NCBI GenBank assembly: GCA_035438985.1
Contig: DAORJK010000001.1
Coordinates: forward strand, 535,332-599,331
Length of the DNA stretch: 64,000 nucleotides
From: UBA4408 sp002389785
Lineage (GTDB): Bacteria; Bacteroidota; Bacteroidia; UBA4408
Reading direction: 5' to 3'
The translations under genes were made by a program, and so were the position numbers. Shown piece by piece: positions 44,870 to 54,945 of the stretch (the first letter of the stretch is position 1; each line of letters opens with the position of its first letter). The notes under the pieces were generated by a model, which was not told the origin of the DNA, ran no database searches, and saw nothing but the letters and a program-made list of their open reading frames with translations.

Positions 44870-46567
44870 ATGAAAAAGTTAATTCGTAAAACAAAAAAAA
44901 TATTTCTTGTATTACTAGTTTCTGCAAGTATTTTCAGTTCATTCAGTTTCGTAGATAATTACTTCGAAGTATCGAAGAACCTCGACATTTTTGCCACTTT
45001 ATTCAGGGAGGTGAACATGTACTATGTGGATGAAACCAAGCCGGGCGATTTAATGAAAAAGGGCATGGATGCCATGTTGGAATCGTTAGACCCTTATACG
45101 AATTATATTCCCGAATCGGACATTGAAGATTACCGTTTTATGCAGACCGGACAATACGGAGGAATTGGATCGCTGATTCGTAAAAAAAATGACCAAATAG
45201 TTATATCAGAACCCTACGAAGGCTACCCGGCTTACAAAGCCGATTTGCGGGCAGGCGATGTAATACTTGAAGTTGATGGTAAACCAATTAAAGGCAAAAA
45301 CCAAGATGATATTAGTAAAATATTAAAGGGACAACCCAATACAACCGTTAAATTGCTAATAGAACGTGAAGGAGAAAAAAGTCCGATTGAAAAAATAATT
45401 ACCAGAGAAGAAATTAAGGTTAAAAGTGTTCCTTTTTATGGAATGCTTGAAAGCAATGTAGGATATATGCGCCTAACAAGTTTCACTCAGGAATCGTCAG
45501 ATGAAGTAAAAAAAGCATTTACCGAATTAAAATCAAAAAATCCGGGCTTAAAAGGAATTGTTTTTGACCTACGAGGAAATCCGGGCGGTTTGCTGAATGA
45601 AGCAATAAATATTTCCAATTTATTTGTCGAAAAAGGTACCGACATTGTGAGCACCAAAGGCAAGGTTCAAGAATGGAACAAGGTGTATAAATCAATTAAT
45701 TCTCCTGTAGATATTAGTATTCCTGTAGCATTGCTGATCAACAGTGGTTCGGCCTCAGCATCTGAAATTGTTTCAGGCTCTTTGCAGGATCTTGACAGAG
45801 CTGTTGTTATTGGTCAACGTAGTTTTGGAAAAGGCTTGGTGCAAACAACTCGAGAGCTTTCTTATCATTCACAATTAAAAGTTACTACTGCAAAATATTA
45901 TATCCCAAGTGGGAGATGTATACAAGCACTTGATTACACGAATAGAAACGAAGACGGAAGTGTAGGGAAAATTCCAGACTCCTTGATTACCCTCTTTAAA
46001 ACTAAAGGTGGTAGACCTGTATACGACGGTGGAGGAATAAAGCCTGACATTGCACTTACAGCTCCAAGCTACAGTAAAATTGCCATTAGTCTTGAAAACA
46101 AAGCCCTTATTTTTGATTTTGCAACAAAGTACCGTCGAGAGCATGCTAGCATCGCTCCTGCTAAAGAGTTTAAACTTAGTGAAAAGGAGTATGAAGAATT
46201 CATGGCCTTTATTTCAAACAAAGAATACGACTATACTACTAAGAGTGAAAAGCTGTTGAAAGAATTGAAGGAAACCGCAAAAGCAGAAAAATATTTTGAT
46301 GCGGCCGAAAGTGAATACGAAGCATTAAAAGCCAAATTAATTCATCACAAAACAGAAGATTTGAGCAATTTTAAAAGTGAAATAAAATCGTTGATCGAAT
46401 CGGAAATTGTTTCACGTTATTATTACCAGAAAGGAAAAATAGAAGCTAGTTTAGCAAATGACCCTGAAGTAAAGAAAGCCATTGATGTGCTATCAGATCC
46501 AATACTGTATACGTCAATATTAAGTGGCACATACAAAGATCCTGAGGTAGCTGTTGAGAAAAAATAG
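44870..46567 (+). CDS. S41-family C-terminal processing peptidase (CtpA-like)
   Basis: 565 residues. Start set at the ATG at 44870, where an N-terminal signal/anchor begins (MKKLIRKTKKIFLVLLVSAS); an upstream in-frame ATG at 44813 overlaps yidD. Order: N-terminal domain with LESLDPYTNYIPESD, PDZ domain (about 80-170, GIGSLIRKK, GDVILEVDGKPIKG), then the S41 protease core with catalytic Ser296 in SGSASASEIVSGSL and Lys321 in SFGKGLVQ, spaced 25 apart as in the family. It trims C termini of exported proteins. A helical extension (about 430-560) follows the core. Confidence 0.94.
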   Translation: MKKLIRKTKKIFLVLLVSASIFSSFSFVDNYFEVSKNLDIFATLFREVNMYYVDETKPGDLMKKGMDAMLESLDPYTNYIPESDIEDYRFMQTGQYGGIGSLIRKKNDQIVISEPYEGYPAYKADLRAGDVILEVDGKPIKGKNQDDISKILKGQPNTTVKLLIEREGEKSPIEKIITREEIKVKSVPFYGMLESNVGYMRLTSFTQESSDEVKKAFTELKSKNPGLKGIVFDLRGNPGGLLNEAINISNLFVEKGTDIVSTKGKVQEWNKVYKSINSPVDISIPVALLINSGSASASEIVSGSLQDLDRAVVIGQRSFGKGLVQTTRELSYHSQLKVTTAKYYIPSGRCIQALDYTNRNEDGSVGKIPDSLITLFKTKGGRPVYDGGGIKPDIALTAPSYSKIAISLENKALIFDFATKYRREHASIAPAKEFKLSEKEYEEFMAFISNKEYDYTTKSEKLLKELKETAKAEKYFDAAESEYEALKAKLIHHKTEDLSNFKSEIKSLIESEIVSRYYYQKGKIEASLANDPEVKKAIDVLSDPILYTSILSGTYKDPEVAVEKK

Positions 46568-46623
46568 TAGCCCTTGCTAACTAACTTTCTTCTTTCTTTC
46601 ATACACATTGCCAACCTTTAGGT

Positions 46624-48207
46624 ATGCAGCTGCTAAAAAAAAATGCCCGTTCCATTTATTTTAGTGGACTTATATTACTGGCAATTGCATTGCCTCTATC
46701 TAAATTTCTTACTGGTTTAGCAAGTTTTGTAATAGTTGGGGCATGGTTAGTTGAAGGCAATTTTGCTGAAAAAATAAAACGAGTGTTTGCTGATAAAGCA
46801 GTAATCCTTTGGTGCGGAATCTTTTTAATGCATTTATTGGGCTTGCTATATACCAGCGACTTCAACTATGCATTCAATGATTTACGAATTAAACTTCCTC
46901 TGTTATTTTTTCCGATTATTTTAGGAAGCAGTCAAGCACTTTCAAAACAACATTTTGTTTTATTGCTGCGCATTTTTGTTGCGGCTGTTATTGTGTCAAC
47001 ATGCATTAGTACTGCCGCACTACTGGGATTCTTGAATAGAAACATCACTCAAACCCGTGATATATCATTTTTAATTTCTCACATCCGATTGGCCTTATTA
47101 ATTTGTCTTGCGGCTTTTATTTTGCTTTATTTTTTTCAACAAAAAAACAATCCGCTCTTTTCTAAAATTGTACAATTAGTTTGTATCGTATGGCTTCTGG
47201 TATTCTTGTTTATTTTAGAATCCTTTACAGGAATCATTGTATTGTTGGTTCTAACCATTTTAGTTATATCGTATCAACTTTTTACCAAAGGTGCTCTGTT
47301 GTCAAAGTTGGTGTATCTAATATCATTTTCATTGATCAGTTGTGGCATCATCTATACTGTAATTCGTGCATACTCAGAAGTTAATATAGCAAAACCCATT
47401 CAATGGGAAACTCTTGACAAAACCACTGCTTTGGGCAACAGGTATGTTCATTTAAAAGAACGCACTGAAATGGAAAACGGGAACTATGTTTTTAGTTACC
47501 TCTGTTTTAATGAGTTGGATAGTGTTTGGAAGCTTAGAAGTAATCTTGATATTACCGGATTAGATAAAAAATTACAACCGCTTCGGGTTACTTTAATTCG
47601 GTTTCTTACTTCCAAAGGTTTACGAAAAGATGCCGGTGGAGTGGCTGCACTTTCAAACGCTGAAATCAAATCGATTGAAAATGGTGTTACCAATTTGGAT
47701 TATCAAAATATGTCGAGTCCAAAAGCACGCTTAAAACAAATATTTTGGGAAATAGCTACTTATCAAAGTACCGGAAATCCTTCGGGGCATTCAGTAACAT
47801 TGCGTTTTGAATATTTAAAAACCGGTTTCCTTATTGTAAAGGAAAACTTAATATTCGGTGTTGGAACAGGAGATGTTAATGCAGCGTTTCAAAAAAAATA
47901 TGATGAATTGAATTCACCTATTCAGGCTGAATGGCGGCTACGTGCACACAATCAATTTCTCACTTTTGCTGTCACATTTGGAATCGTAGGTTTACTCTTC
48001 TTTTTATTTTCCTTGATTTATCCGATTTGGATTGAACGAAAAAATCCGAATTATTTTTACTTACTTTTTTGCATAATTGCAGTGATTTCGATGTTTACTG
48101 ATGATACATTGGAAACACAAGCAGGAGTTACTTTCTATGCCTTTTTTAATGCGCTTTTCTGGGTTCATAAAAAGGTTGTAATTTCAGCTCAGCAAATTGA
48201 AACATAA
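46624..48207 (+). CDS. O-antigen ligase/polymerase family membrane protein
   Basis: 527 residues with about ten transmembrane segments grouped in 10-250 and 440-515, and a large periplasmic loop (about 260-430) between them. The sequence FGVGTGDVNAAFQKKYDE followed by RAHNQFLTFAVTFGIVGLLFF carries the conserved His (HNQFL) of WaaL/Wzy enzymes. It would join or polymerise lipid-linked glycans at the outer face of the inner membrane. Loop is longer than usual. The polysaccharide precursor genes at 54167-58105 may supply its substrate. Confidence 0.88.
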   Translation: MQLLKKNARSIYFSGLILLAIALPLSKFLTGLASFVIVGAWLVEGNFAEKIKRVFADKAVILWCGIFLMHLLGLLYTSDFNYAFNDLRIKLPLLFFPIILGSSQALSKQHFVLLLRIFVAAVIVSTCISTAALLGFLNRNITQTRDISFLISHIRLALLICLAAFILLYFFQQKNNPLFSKIVQLVCIVWLLVFLFILESFTGIIVLLVLTILVISYQLFTKGALLSKLVYLISFSLISCGIIYTVIRAYSEVNIAKPIQWETLDKTTALGNRYVHLKERTEMENGNYVFSYLCFNELDSVWKLRSNLDITGLDKKLQPLRVTLIRFLTSKGLRKDAGGVAALSNAEIKSIENGVTNLDYQNMSSPKARLKQIFWEIATYQSTGNPSGHSVTLRFEYLKTGFLIVKENLIFGVGTGDVNAAFQKKYDELNSPIQAEWRLRAHNQFLTFAVTFGIVGLLFFLFSLIYPIWIERKNPNYFYLLFCIIAVISMFTDDTLETQAGVTFYAFFNALFWVHKKVVISAQQIET

Positions 48208-48240
48208 GATACACCTTGTTTCAAAGCAATTATTTGAACT

Positions 48241-50346
48241 ATGCTCAACAGCCTGCTCCAAACTCCTATCGAATATTTAAAAGGTGTTGGCTCTCAACGT
48301 GCCGAAATACTTAAAAAGGAACTGGGCATTTTTACTTACGGCGATTTACTGGTTTACTATCCCTATCGCTATATTGACCGGACCAAGTTTTACACCATTG
48401 CAGAAATAAATGACCAATTAAATTATGTGCAGCTGGTAGGTAAAATAACTCATTTTGAGGTAGTAGGAGAAAAGCATGGAAAGCGATTGGTTGCAAAATT
48501 AAAAGACAAAAGCGGGAGTATTGAATTAGTTTGGTTTCAAAGCTACCAATGGTGGGCAAACAATTTGAAATTAAATACTGAATACCTGGTTTTTGGTAAA
48601 CCCTCTTCCTTTAACTCAAAACTAAATTTAGTGCATCCCGAATTAGACATATTGAGTGAAGCAAACGTAACCTTAAACACGAGCATGCAACCCATGTACC
48701 TTACTTCCGAAAAAATGAAATCGAGAGGTATTGACAGTAGAGCAATTCGTAAAATGCAACAAACCTTAAATGGTTTGATAAATGGCACCATTGCTGAAGT
48801 TCTTCCTAGCTCTCTTTTGCACAGTTTGCAATTAATAAGTAAAGAGGATGCCTTAAAAAATATACATGTTCCAACTGATGCCGTGTTGCTTCAAAAAGCT
48901 CAATGGCGCTTAAAATTTGATGAGTTGTTTTTTATTCAATTAAAATTATTGCGCTTAAAAGCCATACGTGTTCAACAAAACAAAGGCTTTGTTTTTTCTA
49001 AAGTAGGAGATTATTTTACCACTTTTTATTCAAAACATCTTCCATTTGAACTTACCATGGCGCAAAAAAAAGTGATGAAAGAAATACGCGCTGACCTTGG
49101 ATCGGGCAAACAAATGAATCGTTTATTACAAGGTGATGTTGGCAGTGGTAAAACTTTAGTAGCGTTAATGTGTATGTTGCTCGCACTGGATAATGGCTTT
49201 CAATCATGCTTAATGGCTCCTACCGAAATACTGGCCAAACAACATTTCGATACGTTGCAACAATTGCTTCAAGGCACTGAGGTAAAATTAAAGCTTCTTA
49301 CGGGTTCAAGTAAATCGAAACACCGAAAACTTTTACACGAAGAATTAGAACAAGGAAGCTTACATTTTTTAATAGGAACGCATGCAGTACTTGAAGATAA
49401 CGTAAAATTTAAGAATCTTGGCTTGGTAGTAATTGATGAACAACATCGCTTCGGGGTTGAACAACGAAGTAAAATGTGGAAAAAAAATGTGCAAGCCCCA
49501 CATATTTTGGTGATGACAGCAACTCCAATTCCACGCACCTTAGCAATGACACTTTATGGCGATTTAGACATTTCGATTATCGATGAATTACCTCCAGGTC
49601 GAAAATCAATTATCACTACACATCGCTTCGATTCTGCACGAATAGCGGTATTTTCGTTTATGCGTGAACAAATTAAATCAGGCCGACAAGTGTATGTTGT
49701 TTATCCTTTAATCAAAGAATCCGAAAAAATGGATTACAAGGATTTAATGGACGGTTATGAGAGTATTGTTAGGGCATTTCCACTTCCTGAGTTTAAGGTG
49801 AGTATAGTGCATGGAAAAATGAAAGCGGCAGACAAGGAATATGAAATGCAGCGATTTGTTAAGAATGAAACTCAAATAATGGTTGCAACTACTGTAATAG
49901 AAGTTGGTGTGAACGTTCCCAATGCAAGTATCATGATAATTGAAAGTGCCGAACGCTTTGGGTTGTCACAACTGCATCAACTTAGAGGTAGAGTTGGGCG
50001 AGGGGCCGAACAGTCGTATTGCATTTTAATGACCTCTTATAAATTGGGGGAAGATACAAAAGTACGTCTTGAAACGATGGTACGCACCAACGATGGTTTT
50101 GAAATAGCAGATGTTGACTTAAAACTGCGTGGACCCGGTGATTTGCAAGGTACGCAACAAAGCGGAACCTTGGATTTAAAGTTAGCAGACTTAAGCAAAG
50201 ATGCTACTCTTTTACAAATAGCTCGGGATGCCGCTACTAAATTATTAGTCGACGATCCCGCACTTACTTCACCCGAAAATCAGGCTGTTCAAGGCTATTT
50301 TAATAACCAAGGTAAACAGCTTACAAACTGGGCAAAAATTTCATAA
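48241..50346 (+). CDS. recG: ATP-dependent DNA helicase RecG
   Basis: 701 residues. N-terminal wedge/OB domain (PIEYLKGVGSQRAEILKKELG, then KLKDKSGSIELVWFQ), then helicase motors with Walker A GDVGSGKT (298-305), motif II DEQH (399-402) followed by RFGVEQR, motif III MTATPIPRTLAMT, and the motif VI region LRGRVGRGAEQ, with the RecG C-terminal TRG-like GPGDLQGTQQSG. RecG remodels stalled forks and branched intermediates. Thirty-three bp after the ligase gene. Confidence 0.97.
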   Translation: MLNSLLQTPIEYLKGVGSQRAEILKKELGIFTYGDLLVYYPYRYIDRTKFYTIAEINDQLNYVQLVGKITHFEVVGEKHGKRLVAKLKDKSGSIELVWFQSYQWWANNLKLNTEYLVFGKPSSFNSKLNLVHPELDILSEANVTLNTSMQPMYLTSEKMKSRGIDSRAIRKMQQTLNGLINGTIAEVLPSSLLHSLQLISKEDALKNIHVPTDAVLLQKAQWRLKFDELFFIQLKLLRLKAIRVQQNKGFVFSKVGDYFTTFYSKHLPFELTMAQKKVMKEIRADLGSGKQMNRLLQGDVGSGKTLVALMCMLLALDNGFQSCLMAPTEILAKQHFDTLQQLLQGTEVKLKLLTGSSKSKHRKLLHEELEQGSLHFLIGTHAVLEDNVKFKNLGLVVIDEQHRFGVEQRSKMWKKNVQAPHILVMTATPIPRTLAMTLYGDLDISIIDELPPGRKSIITTHRFDSARIAVFSFMREQIKSGRQVYVVYPLIKESEKMDYKDLMDGYESIVRAFPLPEFKVSIVHGKMKAADKEYEMQRFVKNETQIMVATTVIEVGVNVPNASIMIIESAERFGLSQLHQLRGRVGRGAEQSYCILMTSYKLGEDTKVRLETMVRTNDGFEIADVDLKLRGPGDLQGTQQSGTLDLKLADLSKDATLLQIARDAATKLLVDDPALTSPENQAVQGYFNNQGKQLTNWAKIS

Positions 50347-50368
50347 ATCCAAACTAAACATTAATACT

Positions 50369-50376
50369 TACTTTTG
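50369..50376 (+). promoter_or_regulatory. Candidate -7 box for pheT
   Basis: TACTTTTG fits TAnnTTTG, 29 bases before the pheT ATG at 50405. No -33 TTG at normal distance. Confidence 0.4.
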
Positions 50377-50404
50377 GCATTCAAAAAAATACAATATCGT
50401 TTAA

Positions 50405-52867
50405 ATGAAGATTTCTTATAACTGGATTAAACAGTTTATACGTACAGAATTAGCACCTGAAATTATTTCAAAATTACTTACTGATTGTGGTTTAGAAGTA
50501 GAAAGTGTTGAAGAGTTTCAAAGTAATAGCGGAGGATTAAAAGGTTTGGTTGTTGGCGAAGTAATAAGCAAAGAAAAACATCCCGATGCTGATAAACTCA
50601 GTGTTACCACAGTTAATGTTGGGCAGTCAGAATTGTTGAATATTGTGTGTGGAGCTCCGAATGTTGCAGCAGGTCAAAAAGTGCTGGTAGCACTTATCGG
50701 AACTACTTTATATCCATTGAATGGAGCTCCTTTTGAAATTAAAAAATCAAAAATACGTGGCGTAGTTTCAGAAGGGATGATTTGTGCTGAAGACGAAATT
50801 GGAATTGGAAGTTCGCATGAAGGAATTTTGATTCTAAAACCTGAGACCTTGGTAGGGACACCGGCTGCTGAGTATTTTAATAATGAAACAGATACAGTTT
50901 TTGAAATCGGACTAACTCCTAATCGAGCCGATGCCGCATCACATCTTGGAGTTGCGCGTGATTTACTTTCTTTACTTCATACACACCCCTCATTTGCAAA
51001 TGAATCAGTACAACAGGAATTGAGCTTGCCGGATGTTTCAACATTTACTCCAATTAAAAGTGACACCTCTGTGCAGGTGGTAGTTGAAGATCCTATCGCT
51101 TGTATTCGATATTCGGGTATCAGTATCAAGGATGTTTCAGTTGTAGAATCACCTGAATGGCTCAAAAATAATCTAAAAGCCATTGGTGTGCGCCCAATTA
51201 ATTCGGTAGTAGATTGCACCAATTATGTGATGTTTGAATTGGGACAACCTTTGCATGCGTTCGATTCTGCAAAGATTAAAGGCAATAAAATTGTTGTAAA
51301 AAAATTGAATGCCACCACTCCTTTTATAACCTTGGATGGTGTTGAGCACGAACTTTCGAAGGAAGATCTAATGATTTGTGATACACAAAATCCCCTGTGT
51401 ATTGCCGGAGTTTTTGGTGGTAAAAATTCAGGAATAACTGAAGCAACTAAGGACTTATTTTTAGAAAGTGCCTGTTTCAATTCTGTTTCTGTTCGAAAAA
51501 CCGCTAAACGACATGGTTTAAAAACAGACGCTTCTTTTCGCTTTGAGCGTGGCACAGATCCCGAAATTACAGTATATGCGCTTAAACGAGCTGCATTGCT
51601 AATTCAGGAAATATGTGGAGGGCAAATCAGTGGAGAATTAATTGATTGGTATCCTACCCCTGTTACTCCTTTTAAAATTGAATTCAGCTTTAACAACTGT
51701 GGACGAATTATCGGTAAAAAAATAGACAACGAAATCATCAAAAAAATAATTCGCACATTGGGTATACAAATTGAAAGAGAAAATGGCGATATTCTACACT
51801 TATCAGTGCCCGCGTTCAAAGTTGATGTACAGCGTGAAATTGATGTTATTGAAGAAGTACTTCGCATTTATGGATATAATCAAATAGAAATTCCTTCGCA
51901 GGTAAGTAGTTCACTCTCGTATGCTACGAAACCAGATCGTGAAAAAATTATGAATACTGTGGCTGATTTGCTTACTTCTAATGGCTTTTCAGAAATAATG
52001 TCCTTATCGCTTAGTCCCTCATCTTATACCGAAACTTCAACTTTGTTTCATAAAGATGAAAATGTAACCATGCTTAATCCATTAAGCTCTGAATTGAATG
52101 TATTGCGTCAAACTCTTTTATTTGGTGGTCTTGAGGCCATCGCTTACAATCAAAACCGTAAACGAGCAGATTTAAAATTGTATGAATTTGGGAAGACTTA
52201 TCATTATACCAAGAATGAATCTACCGGAGAAAAGGTTTATACCGAACACAATCATTTGTGCTTGTTTATAACCGGTAAAGAGGCACCTGAATCATGGCAA
52301 AACAAAACTGAAAATACCAGTATATACACCGCAAAGTATTTTGCTTCCTTGCTTTTACAACGTTTAGGAATTACTAATTATAAAGAAGTTACGTTTCAAA
52401 ATGAGCTAATTTCGGAAGGTTTACAATTGCTGGTTAATCAAAAATCAGTAATTGAAATTGGTACCGTTTCAAAAAGTATTCTTAAGAAAGCAGACGTAAA
52501 ATCAGAAGTTTTTTTTGTTGATGTGCAGTGGGATTTATTACTTCATGCAAGCGGAAAGAAAAGCACTATTTATAAAGAAATTCCTAAATTCCCAGAAGTT
52601 CGTCGCGACTTGGCATTATTAATTGACACTTCAATTAGTTATTCGCAAATTGAAGAGACTGCTTTTCAAACCGAAAAAAAACTGCTAAAAGCAGTTAACT
52701 TATTTGATGTGTATGAAGGTGAAAAACTTGAAGCAGGCAAAAAATCTTATGCAGTTAGCTTTATTTTACAAGATGATAATAGCACCCTGGGAGAAAAACA
52801 AATTGAAAAAATTATGGAGAAACTTATTTCAACTTTCAAGGAAAAGTTGGGAGCTTCCATCCGCTAA
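50405..52867 (+). CDS. pheT: Phenylalanyl-tRNA synthetase beta subunit
   Basis: 820 residues. Domains: N-terminal helix, tRNA-binding/EMAP domain (about 40-150), B3/B4 editing domain (about 210-385), B5 (about 405-475), the class II-like core (about 490-690) and the C-terminal ferredoxin-like anticodon-binding domain (about 725-820, PKFPEVRRDLALL, SYAVSFILQDDNSTL). Works as an alpha2-beta2 enzyme; the alpha subunit gene pheS is not adjacent, a separation common in Bacteroidota. Ends two bases before the convergent lipoprotein gene. Confidence 0.97.
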   Translation: MKISYNWIKQFIRTELAPEIISKLLTDCGLEVESVEEFQSNSGGLKGLVVGEVISKEKHPDADKLSVTTVNVGQSELLNIVCGAPNVAAGQKVLVALIGTTLYPLNGAPFEIKKSKIRGVVSEGMICAEDEIGIGSSHEGILILKPETLVGTPAAEYFNNETDTVFEIGLTPNRADAASHLGVARDLLSLLHTHPSFANESVQQELSLPDVSTFTPIKSDTSVQVVVEDPIACIRYSGISIKDVSVVESPEWLKNNLKAIGVRPINSVVDCTNYVMFELGQPLHAFDSAKIKGNKIVVKKLNATTPFITLDGVEHELSKEDLMICDTQNPLCIAGVFGGKNSGITEATKDLFLESACFNSVSVRKTAKRHGLKTDASFRFERGTDPEITVYALKRAALLIQEICGGQISGELIDWYPTPVTPFKIEFSFNNCGRIIGKKIDNEIIKKIIRTLGIQIERENGDILHLSVPAFKVDVQREIDVIEEVLRIYGYNQIEIPSQVSSSLSYATKPDREKIMNTVADLLTSNGFSEIMSLSLSPSSYTETSTLFHKDENVTMLNPLSSELNVLRQTLLFGGLEAIAYNQNRKRADLKLYEFGKTYHYTKNESTGEKVYTEHNHLCLFITGKEAPESWQNKTENTSIYTAKYFASLLLQRLGITNYKEVTFQNELISEGLQLLVNQKSVIEIGTVSKSILKKADVKSEVFFVDVQWDLLLHASGKKSTIYKEIPKFPEVRRDLALLIDTSISYSQIEETAFQTEKKLLKAVNLFDVYEGEKLEAGKKSYAVSFILQDDNSTLGEKQIEKIMEKLISTFKEKLGASIR

Positions 52868-52869
52868 TT

Positions 52870-53310
52870 TTATTTTTTGGATAAAATTGATGTGCAATTA
52901 TCAATGGCAGAGGATCCGCCACTACCATCGTTTACAGTATAAGTTAAATTAATTTTTGTATCGCTATTTATTGTGCCCGAACCTTGCACAGTATTGCCCG
53001 AAATAGATTGTGTTGCGATTGTAAGTGAGGTTCCATTTTTATCAACCAAAGCACTGTGCGAAGAACCCAGCAAATAAAAATTATCAATGTATAATTGAGT
53101 CGAATTTGTTGAATTTTTTCGAATTACCACATCAAAGGTAGAGTTGCCACTTTTAGAAGAATTTTCGGCACAACTCCAGGTTCCAATGTATTTATCTCTT
53201 TCGTCAATCGGAGTAACTTCTGAATCATCGTCTGAAGCACAACCAACCATAAACAGCAATGCAATGCAGACTGCCATTACCTTACTTTTAGAAAGAGAAA
53301 TCGGTTTCAT
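52870..53310 (-). CDS. Small lipoprotein of unknown function
   Basis: 146 residues; lipobox FMVGC with Cys24, followed by the acidic SDDDSE stretch often linked to surface export of Bacteroidota lipoproteins. The mature part is beta-rich and Ser/Thr/Asn-rich and starts KYIGTWSCAE, resembling small lipocalin-like lipoproteins; a Cys near the C terminus (DNCTSI) could pair with that in WSC. No specific family recognised. Convergent with pheT. Its upstream region holds a near-perfect hairpin (53332-53352). Confidence 0.72.
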   Translation of the reverse strand: MKPISLSKSKVMAVCIALLFMVGCASDDDSEVTPIDERDKYIGTWSCAENSSKSGNSTFDVVIRKNSTNSTQLYIDNFYLLGSSHSALVDKNGTSLTIATQSISGNTVQGSGTINSDTKINLTYTVNDGSGGSSAIDNCTSILSKK

Positions 53311-53331
53311 GAACTAAATTTTCATTTTACA

Positions 53332-53352
53332 TATGCTGCACATTGCAGCATA
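53332..53352. promoter_or_regulatory. Perfect inverted repeat upstream of the lipoprotein gene
   Basis: TATGCTGCA and TGCAGCATA separated by CAT. It begins 22 bases before the lipoprotein start on the minus strand. It may be an operator or a leader hairpin; it has no U-run, so it is not an ordinary terminator. Confidence 0.45.
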
Positions 53353-53531
53353 CCCTTTTGTTGCTGCTAAGGTACCAACATTTTTAATATGAAGTATCTA
53401 AACTAACGCTATCACCTTTAGTAACCCAGGTTAATACTATTCAAAATGTTCACTTTGAGTGGTTAGTATTTAATTAAATCTTCCATAAGCAGTACTGTTT
53501 TATTACCCATCTTTGTACTAAATTATTTCAC

Positions 53532-54170
53532 ATGTTACAAAGCAAAAAAGTGCTTATTTTTTGTTTCCTGATGGTTCATTTTGTAAGCTCAAAAGCACAA
53601 TTCATTAAAGGATTTGGTGTGACTGCCGGTGCAACTTTTAGTCGTCAAAAATGGATTGGAACAAATCCTGATTTTAAAGATAAATTGAACTATAAACCGG
53701 GTGGTAATACTAGTATATTTATGGAGTATATCGACCACAAATATTACCGGATGATCACCGAATTGCAGTTTAACATGAAGGGGGCAAGAGACAACCGAAC
53801 TTTGTTATCAGGTTATCGATATGCGGCAGATTACTTGAGTTTCAATAATTTTTTTAAACTGCGTCAAGAATTGTATGATGTGACTCCCTATGTTTTACTT
53901 GGACCTCGTGTAGAGTTCTTGCTTTCGAGTAATATAACCCAAATGCGGGTTGCACACGTAACTGCTTCAGGTGGAATTGGAATGGAATTTTTATATACTA
54001 GGCCATGGATTTTATTTGCTGAAGTACAATATAATCCAGACGCCATGAGTGCTTTACGAATAACCGATTTTAAAATTCGTCAAAATGCTTGGGAAATCAG
54101 GGTTGGGGTGAAATACGAACTTAAAAAGAAAGCAGATTGTCCGCGTCCCAGAGGTGGAAAAAACTTTTAA
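53532..54170 (+). CDS. Outer-membrane beta-barrel protein (porin-like/PorT-like)
   Basis: 212 residues with a signal peptide (FCFLMVHFVSSKAQ) and an alternating pattern typical of small 8-stranded barrels: GFGVTAGATFSRQKW, YYRMITELQFNMKGA, VTPYVLLGPRVEFLL, ILFAEVQYNPDAM and a last strand WEIRVGVKYEL. The short Lys/Pro-rich tail after the barrel is unusual. Specific function unknown. Its stop codon overlaps by four bases the end of the convergent phosphatase gene. A one-mismatch -7 box (CATCTTTG, 53509-53516) lies upstream. Confidence 0.75.
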   Translation: MLQSKKVLIFCFLMVHFVSSKAQFIKGFGVTAGATFSRQKWIGTNPDFKDKLNYKPGGNTSIFMEYIDHKYYRMITELQFNMKGARDNRTLLSGYRYAADYLSFNNFFKLRQELYDVTPYVLLGPRVEFLLSSNITQMRVAHVTASGGIGMEFLYTRPWILFAEVQYNPDAMSALRITDFKIRQNAWEIRVGVKYELKKKADCPRPRGGKNF

Positions 54171-54916
54171 AGTGCTGCATTTCGCAACATTCCCGATTCG
54201 ATTAACTGATGCAAATACTTTTCACATTGTGCATCTTTCATCACCTGAATATGATCCATGCGATGACAATCGGATCCTATAAAATCGACCATGTTTTTTT
54301 CAATCATCTGTTCTGCAATTTTCTTTGCTCCTCCCCCATAATATCCGGTGAGTGAATTTATATTTAATTGCAATAAAACGCCCTTATCTTTAAATTCCTC
54401 ATATTTTTCAAAATCGTTGTACCAAAAAGGATAACGCTCAGGATGTGCCAATACAGGACGATAGCCATTTGTGGCCAATTTAAAAATTACCTGATTTAAA
54501 ATATCCGGAGGGTTCATATAAGAAACCTCAAACAATAAATAGTTGTTTCCAAAAGTGAGTAATCCACCTTTATCAATTTTAGCTTCTAAGTCGAAATCCA
54601 AATAATATTCGGCAGCAGCTTCAACTTCAATTGCAATTCCTTCTTGTTGAATGGCCTCTTTTACTTTTGCTAAACCTGATAAAATAATTTCGGGATTGTT
54701 TTGATAAAAATCGCTCATGATGTGGGGAGTTGTTATCACTTTGCGGTAACCGAACTCACTCATCGCTTTTAGCAAATTTACCGAATCTTCTATTGTTTGC
54801 GCCCCATCATCAATGCCAGGAATAAAATGTGAGTGCATATCAACTCCGATAAGCGAGAGGTCCGCTTTTTTATCCAAGCGAGTTGATTTAGTAAAAAATC
54901 GATCAAAAAATCCCAT
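54167..54916 (-). CDS. CpsB/YwqE-family tyrosine-protein phosphatase (PHP fold)
   Basis: 249 residues. Metal-binding PHP motifs are intact: DMHSHFIPGIDDGAQ, TTPHIMSDF, LAHPERYPF and GSDCHRMDH. CpsB/YwqE enzymes dephosphorylate tyrosine kinases that control capsule or exopolysaccharide polymerisation. Last gene of the minus-strand sugar-nucleotide cluster (29 bp after the WbpP-like epimerase gene), which supports a role in surface-polysaccharide control. No matching BY-kinase gene is in the window. Confidence 0.92.
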   Translation of the reverse strand: MGFFDRFFTKSTRLDKKADLSLIGVDMHSHFIPGIDDGAQTIEDSVNLLKAMSEFGYRKVITTPHIMSDFYQNNPEIILSGLAKVKEAIQQEGIAIEVEAAAEYYLDFDLEAKIDKGGLLTFGNNYLLFEVSYMNPPDILNQVIFKLATNGYRPVLAHPERYPFWYNDFEKYEEFKDKGVLLQLNINSLTGYYGGGAKKIAEQMIEKNMVDFIGSDCHRMDHIQVMKDAQCEKYLHQLIESGMLRNAAL

Positions 54917-54945
54917 TTTTCGAAGTTATAGTATCAAAAAAACAA

